Of a stretch of 64,000 nucleotides of DNA, positions 35,262 to 45,777 are shown piece after piece. How positions within the stretch are numbered: position 1 is the first letter of the stretch; each line of letters begins with the position of its first letter. The DNA lies in contig CAWJJM010000012.1 of the NCBI GenBank assembly GCA_963843275.1, forward strand, positions 806,001-870,000. The letters are read 5' to 3'. The DNA comes from CAWJJM01 sp963843275. GTDB taxonomy: Bacteria > Acidobacteriota > Thermoanaerobaculia > Multivoradales > JBCCEF01. A program made the translations under genes and the position numbers. The notes below the pieces were generated by a model. The model was given only the letters and a program-made list of their open reading frames with translations, made no database searches and had not been told where the DNA came from.

Positions 35262-36187
35262 ATGCGGCTGGGGATGATCGGGCTGGGGCGGATGGGCGGC
35301 AACATGGTGCGCCGTCTGCTCGCCGCCGGCCACGAGGTGGTGGTGTTCGACCCCCGCGAGGCCGCCGTGGCCGAGCTGGCCGCGGCGGGCGCCGAAGGGG
35401 CGGGGTCGGTCGCCGAGCTGGCCGGGACGCTGGCGCCGCCGCGCGCCGTGTGGCTGATGGTGCCGGCGGGCGAACCGGTCGACGCCGTCCTCGCCGAGCT
35501 CGCCGGGCACCTCGCCGCGGGCGACGTGGTCGTCGACGGCGGCAACTCCTGGTACAAGGACTCGATGCGGCGCGCCGCGGGCCTCGCCGGCCGCGGCCTG
35601 GCGTTCGTCGACGCCGGGGTGAGCGGCGGCGTCTGGGGCCGCGAGGAAGGCTACAGCCTGATGGTGGGCGGCGACGCGGCCGCCGTCGAGCGGCTGGCCC
35701 CGGCGCTGCGCGATCTCGCGCCGGGCCCCGATCGCGGCTGGGGCCACGTCGGCCCCGCCGGCGCCGGCCACTTCGTCAAGATGGTCCACAACGGGATCGA
35801 GTACGGGCTGATGCAGGCCTACGCGGAGGGCTTCGCGCTGCTCGCCCACAAGGAGGAGCTGGCGCTCGACCTGCACCAGGTGGCGGAGATCTGGCGTCAC
35901 GGCAGTGTGGTGCGGTCCTGGCTCCTCGACCTCGCCGCCGGGGTGCTGGCCGACGACCCGGCGCTGGCCTCGGTGGCGCCCTGGGTGGCCGACTCGGGCG
36001 AGGGGCGCTGGACGGTGCTCGAGTCGCTGGAGCTCGAGTCGCCGGCGCCGGTCATCGCCCTGTCGCTGATCCAGCGGCTGCGCTCGCGCGACACCTCCTC
36101 CTACCCCGACCGGCTGCTCGCCGCCCTGCGCAACGCCTTCGGGGGCCACGCCGTGCGCCGCGACGAGCCGCCCGCGGGGGAGGGCGG

Positions 36188-36191
<4 letters not shown>
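35262..36191 (+). CDS. gnd: 6-phosphogluconate dehydrogenase, decarboxylating (short form)
   Basis: 309 aa. Rossmann motif MIGLGRMGGNMV at residue 5, VDGGNSWYKDS, GVSGGVWGREEGYSLMVGG and the catalytic Lys region GHFVKMVHNGIEYG (about 180). The short length and sequence match the GndA/YqeC-like, often NAD-linked, class rather than the 470-aa NADP form. It oxidises and decarboxylates 6-phosphogluconate to ribulose-5-P. It follows tal-pgi by 25 bp and overlaps zwf by 4 nt. Confidence 0.92.
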
Positions 36192-37746
<1,555 letters not shown>

Positions 37747-37750
<4 letters not shown>

Positions 37751-38505
37751 GCGGCGTCGAGGTGCGGCGGGTCGCCGGCACCGACGAGCTCGCCGCGGCG
37801 GCGGCGGAGGAGGTCACGGCGCGGTTGGTGGCGGCGGTGGCGGCGCGCGGCCGCGCCTCGTTGGTCCTCGCCGGCGGCGCGACGCCGCGCCCCCTCTACC
37901 GGCTGCTCGCCGAGCCGGACCGCCAGGGCCGGCTGCCGTGGGCCTCGGTGGAGGTCTTCTTCGGCGACGAGCGCGCCGTCCGCCCCGACGAGACGGGCAG
38001 CAACTTCGCGGCGGCGCACGAGGACCTGTTGGCGCTCCTCGACCCGCCGCCGGCGGCGGTGCACCGTATGCGGGGCGAGCTGCCGCCGGTGCGGGCCGCC
38101 GCCGACTACGAGTCCGAGCTGACCGCGGCGCTCGGCCGGCCGCCGCGTTTCGACCTGGTGCTGCTCGGCCTCGGCGCGGACGGCCACACCGCTTCGCTGT
38201 TCCCCGGGGACGAGGCGGGGGAGGAGTGCGTGCTGCCCGGCCAACTGGTCGCCGCCGCCACGGCGCCCGCGCCGCCGCGCCGCAGGGTCACCCTCACCTA
38301 CGAGGCGCTGGCCGGCGCCGCGGAGATCGTCTTCCTGGTCGCCGGCGCCGGCAAGGCGGCGGCGGTGGCGGCGGCGCTCTCCGGGGATGCGGCGCTGCCG
38401 GCGGCGCGGGTGCGGTCACGGGAGGGGCGGGTCGTCTGGCTGCTCGACGCCGCGGCGGCCGGCGGCCTGGGCGCCGGTGTCCCGGCGCCGGGGGAGGGGG
38501 CGTGA
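37747..38505 (+). CDS. pgl: 6-phosphogluconolactonase (DevB/Pgl type)
   Basis: 252 aa. SLVLAGGATPRPLYRLL (about 37), VEVFFGDERAVRPDETGSNF and LLGLGADGHTASLFPG (His about 149) are the family motifs; the GxDGHTASLFPG loop contains the catalytic residue. It hydrolyses 6-phosphogluconolactone. Overlaps zwf and glk by 4 nt at each end. Confidence 0.95.
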
Positions 38506-39494
38506 TCCTCGCCGGCGACGTCGGTGGCACCAAGATCGCCGTCGGCCTGTTCGAGCCGCGGGCCGACGGGCCGCGGCTGCTGCGGACGGAGACCTTCGCC
38601 AGCGCCGACTTCACCGGCCTCGGACCGGTGATCGCGGCCTTCCTCGACGTGGTGGCGACCGCGCCCGAGGCGGTCGACGCGGCCTGCTTCGGGGTCGCCG
38701 GCCCGGTACAGGGCAACGCCACGCGCACCCCCAACCTGGCCTGGGAGATCGACGGCGTGGAGGTGGCCGGCGCCACCCGCATCCGGCGCCTGCTGCTGAT
38801 CAACGACCTGCTGGCGACCGCCGAGGGGGTCCCGTCCCTGGCCGACGACCGTTTCGCCGTGCTGCAGGAGGGGATCGCGGACCCGGCCGGCAACGCCGCT
38901 CTGCTGGCCGCCGGCACCGGGTTGGGCATGGCGCTGCTGCCCCGCCTGGGGGAGCGCCTGACGCCGGTGGCCACCGAGGGAGGCCACCAGAGCTTCGCGC
39001 CCCGCGGTGCCGCGGAGCGCGCGTTGTTGGCCACGCTGGAGGGGGTCTACGGGCACGTCAGCGTGGAGCGGGTGGTCTCGGGCCCCGGCCTGGTGGCGGT
39101 CTACCACCACCTGCGCGACCGCGGCGTCGCCGCGGAGGACCCCGAGCTGCGCGACCGCCTCGAACGCACCGATCCCGGCGACGCCATCTCCCGCGCCGCG
39201 GCCGCCGGCGACCCGCTGGCCGCGGCCGCCCTCGACCTCTTCGTCTCGGCGTACGGCGCCGCCGCCGGCGACCTGGCCCTGGTCGCGTTCGCCACCGCCG
39301 GGCTCTACGTCGGCGGCGGCATCGCGCCGAAGATCCTCCCCCGCCTGCGCGCCGGCGGCTTCCTCGCCGCCTTCCACGACAAGGGCCGGTTCCGCGCCAT
39401 GCTCGAGCGCATCCCGGTCAAGGTGATCCTGGAGCCGCGCACCGCGATGCTGGGCGCCGCCCGGGTGGCGGCGCGTGCTCTGGCGGCGAGCTGA
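38502..39494 (+). CDS. glk: ATP-dependent glucokinase
   Basis: 330 aa from GTG 38502, overlapping pgl in GTGA. Phosphate motif LAGDVGGTKIAVGLF at the N-terminus, FGVAGPVQGN, LLINDLLATAEG (catalytic Asp), LAAGTGLGMALL and ATEGGHQSFAP. This is the proteobacterial-type Glk family rather than the ROK family. It phosphorylates glucose to G6P, feeding the upstream zwf and pgi products, so the operon covers glucose entry and the complete oxidative pentose phosphate branch. Confidence 0.93.
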   Translation: MILAGDVGGTKIAVGLFEPRADGPRLLRTETFASADFTGLGPVIAAFLDVVATAPEAVDAACFGVAGPVQGNATRTPNLAWEIDGVEVAGATRIRRLLLINDLLATAEGVPSLADDRFAVLQEGIADPAGNAALLAAGTGLGMALLPRLGERLTPVATEGGHQSFAPRGAAERALLATLEGVYGHVSVERVVSGPGLVAVYHHLRDRGVAAEDPELRDRLERTDPGDAISRAAAAGDPLAAAALDLFVSAYGAAAGDLALVAFATAGLYVGGGIAPKILPRLRAGGFLAAFHDKGRFRAMLERIPVKVILEPRTAMLGAARVAARALAAS

Positions 39495-39528
39495 CGACGC
39501 CCGGCGGCGCCGGCCTCCCACGCGTGCC

Positions 39529-40581
39529 TCAGAAGCGCCAGGTCAGGGCCATGCGCAGCCGCGAGTCGGGGACGACCTGGAGGCCCGAGTTGTCCTGCCG
39601 CAGCGGGAGGTCGACCGCCAGTTCCGCGTACAGCCGGCCCTGGCGCGAGTAGGCGACCGAAGGACCCGCGTAGAGGGCGTCGATCCCGGTGTCATCGAGG
39701 CGCTCGCCGGCCTGGGAGTCCTCCCCCTTGTGCTCGCCGCTGACGGCGAGGCCGACGCTCAACGTGTGGTCGTGGGCGAGGACCACGAGGATCCCGGGCA
39801 CCACGTTCCAGGTCAGGTCGTTGGCGAAGCGGTAGGAGAAGTCGCCCTCGCTGCGCAGCGCGACCTGCAGGCCGGCACGGGTGAAGAGGCGTCCCTGACT
39901 CCAGAACGCGTTGCCGCCCAGCAGCGCGTCCACCGAACCGCTGCCGAGCGCCAGGTCGTGGCCGTGGACGCCGCTCGCCGCGTGATCCTCGCCGGCGTGC
40001 GGCGCGCCGACGACGCCCAGGTGTCCCGCCGTGGTCGCGGCCGCGCCGTCGCCGGCCGGAGCGCCCTCTTCGAGCTCCTCGCCGAGCCGGGCGCTGTCGC
40101 CGGTGGGCAGCTTGGCGCCGCCGAGGAGCGTCAGGACGACGACCCCGTCGCCCCGGTAGCGCTCGAGCACACGCCACCGGGCGATCACGCTGACGTCGCC
40201 CGGGCCGGAGACCGCGCCGCGTTCCGTGACGCCCGCCTCGGGGCGCCGGTACGAGCGATGGATCAGCGGCACATTGGCCTGCACCCCGAAGCGGCGGTTC
40301 ACCTGGTACCCGACGACGACCTGGGTGATCGAGCTGTGCAGGGCCTGGCCCGCGTCGTTCTCGACCTCGTGGCCGTCGAGCTGGAGGGTGGAGAAATCGG
40401 TGTACTGCTCGGCGAGGCCGGCGAAGAGGCCGCGGGCGGACTCGCGTGCCTCGAGCAGCGTGTAGACGGAGCAGATGTCACAGGCGGCCGCCGGTCGGGC
40501 GGCCAGGACGGCGAGAGCGACCGCCGCCGCGGCGAGCCCGCGCCGGACGGCGGTCGGTGGATGGACGATCGTGGACGGCAT
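39529..40581 (-). CDS. Outer-membrane beta-barrel protein of unknown function with N-terminal CDIC motif
   Basis: 350 aa with a signal peptide ending ARPAAA; the mature protein begins CDICSVYTLL. The rest has alternating strands typical of an outer-membrane barrel (FGVQANVPLIHRSY, FTRAGLQVALRSEGDFSYRF, LYAELAVDLPL) and ends in a C-terminal Phe (ALTWRF), the outer-membrane insertion signal. A His/Gly-rich insertion (GHLGVVGAPHAGEDHAASGVHGHD) could bind metal. I have seen CD(I/L)C-starting barrels annotated as transporters; a role in metal handling is only inferred. It is downstream of the Cys/His-rich protein (120 bp). Confidence 0.7.
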   Translation of the reverse strand: MPSTIVHPPTAVRRGLAAAAVALAVLAARPAAACDICSVYTLLEARESARGLFAGLAEQYTDFSTLQLDGHEVENDAGQALHSSITQVVVGYQVNRRFGVQANVPLIHRSYRRPEAGVTERGAVSGPGDVSVIARWRVLERYRGDGVVVLTLLGGAKLPTGDSARLGEELEEGAPAGDGAAATTAGHLGVVGAPHAGEDHAASGVHGHDLALGSGSVDALLGGNAFWSQGRLFTRAGLQVALRSEGDFSYRFANDLTWNVVPGILVVLAHDHTLSVGLAVSGEHKGEDSQAGERLDDTGIDALYAGPSVAYSRQGRLYAELAVDLPLRQDNSGLQVVPDSRLRMALTWRF

Positions 40582-40701
40582 GGTCTCCTCCTCGGGTCGA
40601 GCGCGTCCGGTTCCCCGCGATGAATGCGCGGAGACCGCCGACGGGTTCGGATTCCGGCGCCTGCGGGGCGCCGGGACGGATCGATGCGCCGGTGTCCCGG
40701 C

Positions 40702-41175
40702 TCAGCCGATCCGTCGCGGAGGAGGCAGCTCGGGAGGCCGGCGCTCCGCGGTGGGCGGACGGCTCGCGGCGGAGAGCAGACCGCCGCCGGCGGCGGGGGC
40801 CTCACCGGTGAGGGGGACGTGGGCGAGGAGGCGGTCGCCGCCGCCCGTGGGCCCGCCGGAAGGGTCGTGACGGCAGGCCGTGGTCAGGTGCGGGAGGTCG
40901 GACTGGCCCGGCCCGCGGGCGCCGCGGCGAACCCCCGGCCGCGCACAGGCGGGATGCGGGTCGGCGGGCGGGCCGGCGTGCGATCGGGTCGGTTCGGACT
41001 CCGCGGCGGGTCCGTGGCCGGCCTGGTGGCAGTGGGCGCAGCGGCACGCGGCGGCCGGGCAGCCGCAGGTCGTGGCGGCGCCGGTGGGGGGGCTCGATGC
41101 CACCGAACCGGTCGCCAGACACAGTCCGAGGGCGGCGGCCAGCAGACTCCGGCTGCGTGCGTGCGCGCGACTCAT
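40702..41175 (-). CDS. Secreted Cys/His-rich small protein
   Basis: 157 aa from ATG 41175 (MSRAHARSRS then LLAAALGLCLATGSVASS, a signal peptide). The mature N-terminus is packed with Cys and His: TTCGCPAAACRCAHCHQAGH, then HPACARPGVRR and TACRHD. The C-terminal half is Pro-rich and ends in ELPPPRR. The Cys/His spacing suggests metal binding, perhaps copper or zinc, but no family is certain. Third codon positions are nearly all G/C, supporting a real gene. Probably co-transcribed with the beta-barrel gene downstream. Confidence 0.6.
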   Translation of the reverse strand: MSRAHARSRSLLAAALGLCLATGSVASSPPTGAATTCGCPAAACRCAHCHQAGHGPAAESEPTRSHAGPPADPHPACARPGVRRGARGPGQSDLPHLTTACRHDPSGGPTGGGDRLLAHVPLTGEAPAAGGGLLSAASRPPTAERRPPELPPPRRIG

Positions 41176-41281
41176 CGCTCGGGGGTCGGAGCAGGATGCC
41201 ACGGCGGCCCGAACCTCGGAGACCGCTGGCGTCGCCGGTCCTCGCTCGCACGCCGTCGCGGGGACGGGAGCCGGCGTCGGC

Positions 41282-41755
41282 CTACGAGGGCTCCCGGAGG
41301 GCGTCCCGCGCCCGGTCGAGCAGCTCGTCGATGGTCTCCATGTCGGTCGCCGGGTTGAACAGCGCCTCGGGGGAGCCGCGCACCAGGCCGTCGGTCCGCT
41401 GGATCAGTGAGTCGAGCCGGCCGAGGGCCTCGGCGGCGCGGTCGCACGCCTCGCCGGCGCAGCCGCAACGCGCCTGGGCGTCGCGCAGCCGAACCTGGAG
41501 CTGCCCCGCGAACCGCATCCAGCCGGCGGTGTCGCCGCGGTTCTCCGCGAAGGGAGGGAAGCCCTCTCCGAACTCCCGGGCGACGGCGGCGGCGTCGCGC
41601 ACGCAGCGCTCGGCATCGTCGTCCGCCACCCCGGCGCCGGCGGTCGTACGGTCGCTCGCGGCCAGGCGGGCGCGGAGGCGCGGCAGGCCCTCCTTCCAGG
41701 CGACGAGCACCACGAGGGCCACCAGCAACCATCTGGCGAGCTTGGGCAGGTCCAT
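41282..41755 (-). CDS. Single-pass membrane protein of unknown function
   Basis: 157 aa. An N-terminal transmembrane segment (LARWLLVALVVLVAWKEGLP) is followed by a helical, Ala/Arg/Asp-rich domain with paired Cys (ARCGCAGEAC, and ERCVRD). I recognise no family. Part of a run of four small minus-strand genes. Confidence 0.55.
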   Translation of the reverse strand: MDLPKLARWLLVALVVLVAWKEGLPRLRARLAASDRTTAGAGVADDDAERCVRDAAAVAREFGEGFPPFAENRGDTAGWMRFAGQLQVRLRDAQARCGCAGEACDRAAEALGRLDSLIQRTDGLVRGSPEALFNPATDMETIDELLDRARDALREPS

Positions 41756-41825
41756 CGTCCGTCCCCCTTGCCGTCGGCTCCAGGTTCTCGGCGGTCACTC
41801 GGACGACTCTAGCAGGGGGTGACGG

Positions 41826-42116
41826 TCACTCGCCGTCCGCGGTCGGCCGCCCGAGCGCGGCCAGCGCCTCCCGGTAGGGCCGGGGCACCTCGAGCCCCTC
41901 GCGTTCGAGATGGGCCACTTCGCGCTCGAGGTCGGCGGCGCTGAGCTCGCGGCTGGCCACGGGCATGCCCTCCTGGTAGCTGACGAAAGTGACGCTGCGG
42001 TGGAGCGGTGTGCCGCCGTCGCCGCCGACCGTCCCGGCGGTGTCGACGTGCCACTCGATGCGGGCCGCCGCGGGGTCGGCCGCGCGGGCTTCGCGGGTGG
42101 GTTCGGGGTCGTTCAT
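41826..42116 (-). CDS. Small acidic protein of unknown function
   Basis: 96 aa from ATG 42116, chosen because upstream codons are low quality and overlap the universal stress protein end. Sequence is polar: IEWHVDTAGTVGGDGGTPLHRSVTF, then two charged helices (SAADLEREVAHLEREGLEV). No signal peptide and no family recognised. Confidence 0.55.
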   Translation of the reverse strand: MNDPEPTREARAADPAAARIEWHVDTAGTVGGDGGTPLHRSVTFVSYQEGMPVASRELSAADLEREVAHLEREGLEVPRPYREALAALGRPTADGE

Positions 42117-42195
42117 CGTCGTTGGGCTCCGGCCGCCTGCGGGCGGCGACGGCCGCAACGGCTGCAACCGGTGTACCCAGCGTCCGCCGGCGCCC

Positions 42196-43140
42196 TCAGC
42201 GGACCAGGAGGACGGCGCAGTCCAGCGCCGCGACCACGGTCTCGAGGTCGTCGGCATGGACCAGCGGGCTGGCGGCGGGAAGGACCAGGGTGCCGGCGCG
42301 CTCGGCGGCGACGGCCCGGGTCAGGGCGCGGTGGTCGCCGGGGCGGGCGCGCCGGAAGCGGGCCGCGTGCGGCAGGCCGGCGGCGGCGAGGTGGCGGCGG
42401 ACCTCGTCGGCCAGGCGCTCCGCCTGCCCGTCGTCGGCGGCGACCAGCAGGACGACGAACCGGCCGGCGGCCCGGCCCTGCGCGGACAGGTGGGCGAGCA
42501 GGTGGGCGGCGGCGCCCAGGGCGCGGCGCGAGCCGGGCGAGTCGCCGAACGCCGTCACCACCGGCAGGGCCAGCCGGCCCATCTCGGGCAGCACCAGGAG
42601 CTCGCCGCGGCCGTGCACCACGGCCTCCCGCGCGACGCTCCCCAGGCGGCGGAGGCGCGAGCTGCCGACCCGGCCGAGGCTGAGCAGCTCGCCGGCCCGG
42701 GCCGCTGCGGCCACCTCCCGGCGCACCACCCCGCGCACCACGTCGAAGTGGAAGCTCACGGCGGCGCGGGCCGCACCGGCGGCGATCTGGCGGCGGGCGC
42801 GCTCGGCCTGGCCGCGGAGCTGCCGGGCCAGCTCGCCGGGCGCCAGCCGGCGCGAGACGGCGGAGAAGCTCCCGACCTGTTGGGCGAAGGGCAGGTCCGT
42901 CAGGCGCAACAGCTCGGCGTCCTCGACGAACAGGCCGAGGAGCTCGGCGCGCAGTCGGGCGGCGAGCTCGGCGGCGCTGTGCGCGGCGGCGGCGCTGGCG
43001 GGCGAGGCGTCGAGCGCCACCACGATACGGCGGACGCGCCACTCGGCGGACGGCGGCGCGTCGCGCTCCCCCGCCGCCTCCCCGGAGACCCCGTCGCCGT
43101 CAGGGGGCCGGTCGGGATCGTCGGCCGGGCGGCGGGTCAC
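42196..43140 (-). CDS. Universal stress protein family protein
   Basis: 314 aa from GTG 43140. After a charged leader (about 33 residues), RRIVVALDASPASAAAAHSAAEL begins a UspA-like alpha/beta fold, with LLGLFVEDAELLRL in the usual second-strand position. The central part (LLVLPEMGRLALPVVTAFGD) begins a second Usp-like unit, so this is a tandem-Usp form. The classical ATP loop (GxxGxxGxx-S/T) is not clear. Start GTG overlaps the Lon-type protease stop, so both belong to one operon. Confidence 0.75.
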   Translation of the reverse strand: MTRRPADDPDRPPDGDGVSGEAAGERDAPPSAEWRVRRIVVALDASPASAAAAHSAAELAARLRAELLGLFVEDAELLRLTDLPFAQQVGSFSAVSRRLAPGELARQLRGQAERARRQIAAGAARAAVSFHFDVVRGVVRREVAAAARAGELLSLGRVGSSRLRRLGSVAREAVVHGRGELLVLPEMGRLALPVVTAFGDSPGSRRALGAAAHLLAHLSAQGRAAGRFVVLLVAADDGQAERLADEVRRHLAAAGLPHAARFRRARPGDHRALTRAVAAERAGTLVLPAASPLVHADDLETVVAALDCAVLLVR

Positions 43141-45707
43141 CGCGGCGCCTCCGGCGGCGGCGGGCCGCCGCCCGCGGTCGGGTCGTCGCCGGGCACCGGA
43201 GCGGGCTCGGGCGGCGGCGGCTCGGGCGGGGCGGGTGGCGCCGGCGGCGCCGGCGGCGGCTCCTTGCCGCCGCCCCGGTCCTCGCCCTTCTCCTCCTCGC
43301 CCTTGTCGTCGCGCCGGTTGAACTTCCGTCGCTTCTCGGCGAGCTCCGCGAGGCGGCTCTCGACCCGGCGGTTCACGCTGCCCTCCGGGTAGGCCCCGTC
43401 GGCGTCGCGCTCGCCGGCGGCGACGCCGGTCAGCACCTCGATCCCCTGGTCCACGTGGTCGACCGCCCACAGGTGGAAGCGGCCGGCGGCGACCGCCTCG
43501 ACCACCGGTCGCGACAGCATCAGGTGCTGGACGTTGGAGGCCGGGATCATCACCCCCTGCTCGCCGCTGAGACCGCGGGCGCTGCACAGTCGGAAGTAGC
43601 CCTCGACCTTCTCGTTGACGCCGCCGATGGCCTGCACCTCGCCGTGCTGGTTGACCGATCCGGTCACCGCGACGGACTGGCGCACCGGCAGCTCGGCGAT
43701 CGCCGACAGCAGGGCGTAGAGCTCGGTCGACGAGGCGCTGTCGCCCTCGATCCCGCCGTAGGACTGCTCGAACACCAGGCTCGCGGACAACGACAGCGGT
43801 CGCTCCGCGGCGTAGCGCGCCGCGAGGAAGGAGGCGAGGATCATCACCCCCTTCGAGTGGATGGGGCCGGAGAGCTTGGCCTCGCGCTCGATGTCGATCA
43901 CCTCGCCACTGCCGATGCGCACCCGGGCGGTGATGCGGCTGGGACGGCCGAAGCCGTAGTTGCCGAGGGCGAGCACGGCGAGGCCGTTGACCGTGCCCAC
44001 GCGCTCGCCGGCGGTGTCGATCAGCACCGTCTCGCGCAGGATCTCCTCGCGGACGCGGTGCTCGACGCGGTCGGAGCGGAAGATCTGGGCGTCGATCGCG
44101 CGCTGCACGTCGGCCGCGGTGACGACTTCGCGCTCCTCCTTCCGCGCCCAGAAGTCGGCTTCGCGCAGGAGGTCGAAGATCCGCGAGGTCTGCAGCGACA
44201 GCCGGGCGGCGTCGCCGAGGGTGCGGGCGGAGTGCTCGATGATCCGGGCGACGGCGTCGCTGCCCAGCGGGGCGAGGTCGGCCTGCTGGGCCAGGGTGGC
44301 GACCAGGCGGGCGTAGGCGCGCTCGTTCTCCGGCGTGCGTTCCATCCGCTCCGAGAAGTCCGCCGCGACCTTGAAGAGCTCGCCGAAGTCGGGGTCGAGG
44401 CCGTCGAGCAGGTAGTAGAGCCGCCGCTCGCCGACCAGCACCACCTTGACGTCGAGCGGCACCGGCTCGGGGTCCAGCGAGACGGTGGAGATGAGGCTGA
44501 TCGCCTGGGCCGGCGACTCGACGCCGAGGCGGCCCGAGCTCAGCGCCCGCTTGAGCCCTTCGTACGCGAACGGCTGGCGCAGCAGCTTGTCGACCTCGAC
44601 CACCAGGTAGCCGCCGTTGGCCCGGTGCAGCGAGCCGCCCTTGATGAGCAGGAAGTCGGTGACCAGGGCTCCCATGCGCGGCAGGTGCTCGATCCGGCCC
44701 ATCAGGTTGTTGTAGGTCGGGTGGTCTTCGTGGACGATCGGGGCCGCGGTCTCGCCGCTCCGGTCGACCACCACGTTGACGCCGTAGCGCCGCAGGCTCC
44801 GGTGCTCGCTGGGTCCGGGCTCCCCGTCGGCGTTCTCGCCGGCGGGCGCCGCCTGCGGGTGGAGGAACTCGCGCGCGTTCTCCACCACGTCCTTCTCGAC
44901 CGCGTCGAGGTGCGGGCCCACGGCGGGCTCGTCCGTGTACTTCGCGCGCAGCTCCTCGAACAGCGGCCCCACGGCGAAGCGGGTGAACTCCTCGTTGAGC
45001 TCCAGCACGCGCTGGCGCCGCTCGCGCTGCCAGGCCGGTACCTGGCGCAGGGCCTTCTCGACCTCCCCCTGCATGGCGCCGATGTCTTCCTCGATGCGCT
45101 TGCGGTCCTCCTCGGGCAGCGCCAGGAACTGGTCCCGGTCGAGGACCTCCTCCTCGCGGCGGGGGGCGAAGACGATTCCGCCCGGCGTGCGCAGGGCGGC
45201 GAGGCCGCGGCCGGCGGCCTGTTCCTGCAGCGTCTCGAACACCTGCGACTGGCGCTCGCGCAGCTCCTCCTCGATGGCCCCGCGACGCGCCTGGTACTCC
45301 TCGCTCTCGAAGGCGGCGGCGAGGGTGGTGCCGAGCTCGCGCACGAGGTGCTCCATGTCGGCGGCGAGGGAGCGGCCGCGCCCCGGGGCGAGGCGCAGCA
45401 GACAGGGCCGGTGGGGATCGTCGAAGTTGTGGACGTAGCAGCAATCCGGCGGCACCGGCCGCTCGGCGGCACGCGCGGCGAGGAAGCGCTCGACGGCATG
45501 GTGGCGGCCGCTGCCCGCCGGACCCAGGGCGAACACGTTGAACCCCGGGTGCGGGATCCCGACGCCCAGCTCGAGGGCGGCGACCGCGCGGGGTTGACCG
45601 AGGACGTCGGCGAGCGGCTCGACCTCGGCCGTGGTGGCGAAGCCGAGAGCGTCGGGATCGGTGGTGCGGACGAGGTCGTTGGCCGCGAGCTTGCGGATGC
45701 CGGGCAT
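43137..45707 (-). CDS. Lon family AAA+ serine protease
   Basis: 856 aa. N-terminal region: GQPRAVAALELGVGIPHPGFNVFALGPAGSGRH (AAA-like, degenerate Walker A), YVHNFDDPHRP, then a coiled Glu/Arg-rich part and a second ATPase-like region with GGYLVVEVDKLL. The C-terminal protease domain has Ser in GDSASSTEL (about 652) and Lys in GVNEKVEGYF (about 699), the Lon Ser-Lys dyad. It matches the LonB/YcbZ-like group of ATP-dependent proteases. The tail is Lys/Glu- then Pro-rich and probably disordered. It probably degrades damaged or regulatory proteins. Confidence 0.88.
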   Translation of the reverse strand: MPGIRKLAANDLVRTTDPDALGFATTAEVEPLADVLGQPRAVAALELGVGIPHPGFNVFALGPAGSGRHHAVERFLAARAAERPVPPDCCYVHNFDDPHRPCLLRLAPGRGRSLAADMEHLVRELGTTLAAAFESEEYQARRGAIEEELRERQSQVFETLQEQAAGRGLAALRTPGGIVFAPRREEEVLDRDQFLALPEEDRKRIEEDIGAMQGEVEKALRQVPAWQRERRQRVLELNEEFTRFAVGPLFEELRAKYTDEPAVGPHLDAVEKDVVENAREFLHPQAAPAGENADGEPGPSEHRSLRRYGVNVVVDRSGETAAPIVHEDHPTYNNLMGRIEHLPRMGALVTDFLLIKGGSLHRANGGYLVVEVDKLLRQPFAYEGLKRALSSGRLGVESPAQAISLISTVSLDPEPVPLDVKVVLVGERRLYYLLDGLDPDFGELFKVAADFSERMERTPENERAYARLVATLAQQADLAPLGSDAVARIIEHSARTLGDAARLSLQTSRIFDLLREADFWARKEEREVVTAADVQRAIDAQIFRSDRVEHRVREEILRETVLIDTAGERVGTVNGLAVLALGNYGFGRPSRITARVRIGSGEVIDIEREAKLSGPIHSKGVMILASFLAARYAAERPLSLSASLVFEQSYGGIEGDSASSTELYALLSAIAELPVRQSVAVTGSVNQHGEVQAIGGVNEKVEGYFRLCSARGLSGEQGVMIPASNVQHLMLSRPVVEAVAAGRFHLWAVDHVDQGIEVLTGVAAGERDADGAYPEGSVNRRVESRLAELAEKRRKFNRRDDKGEEEKGEDRGGGKEPPPAPPAPPAPPEPPPPEPAPVPGDDPTAGGGPPPPEAPR

Positions 45708-45777
45708 GGGACAAAGCTAACCCACTTTCCGCCCCGCGCAGGGATGCGGCACCGCTTTTGTACGGGAACCGGGCGGC

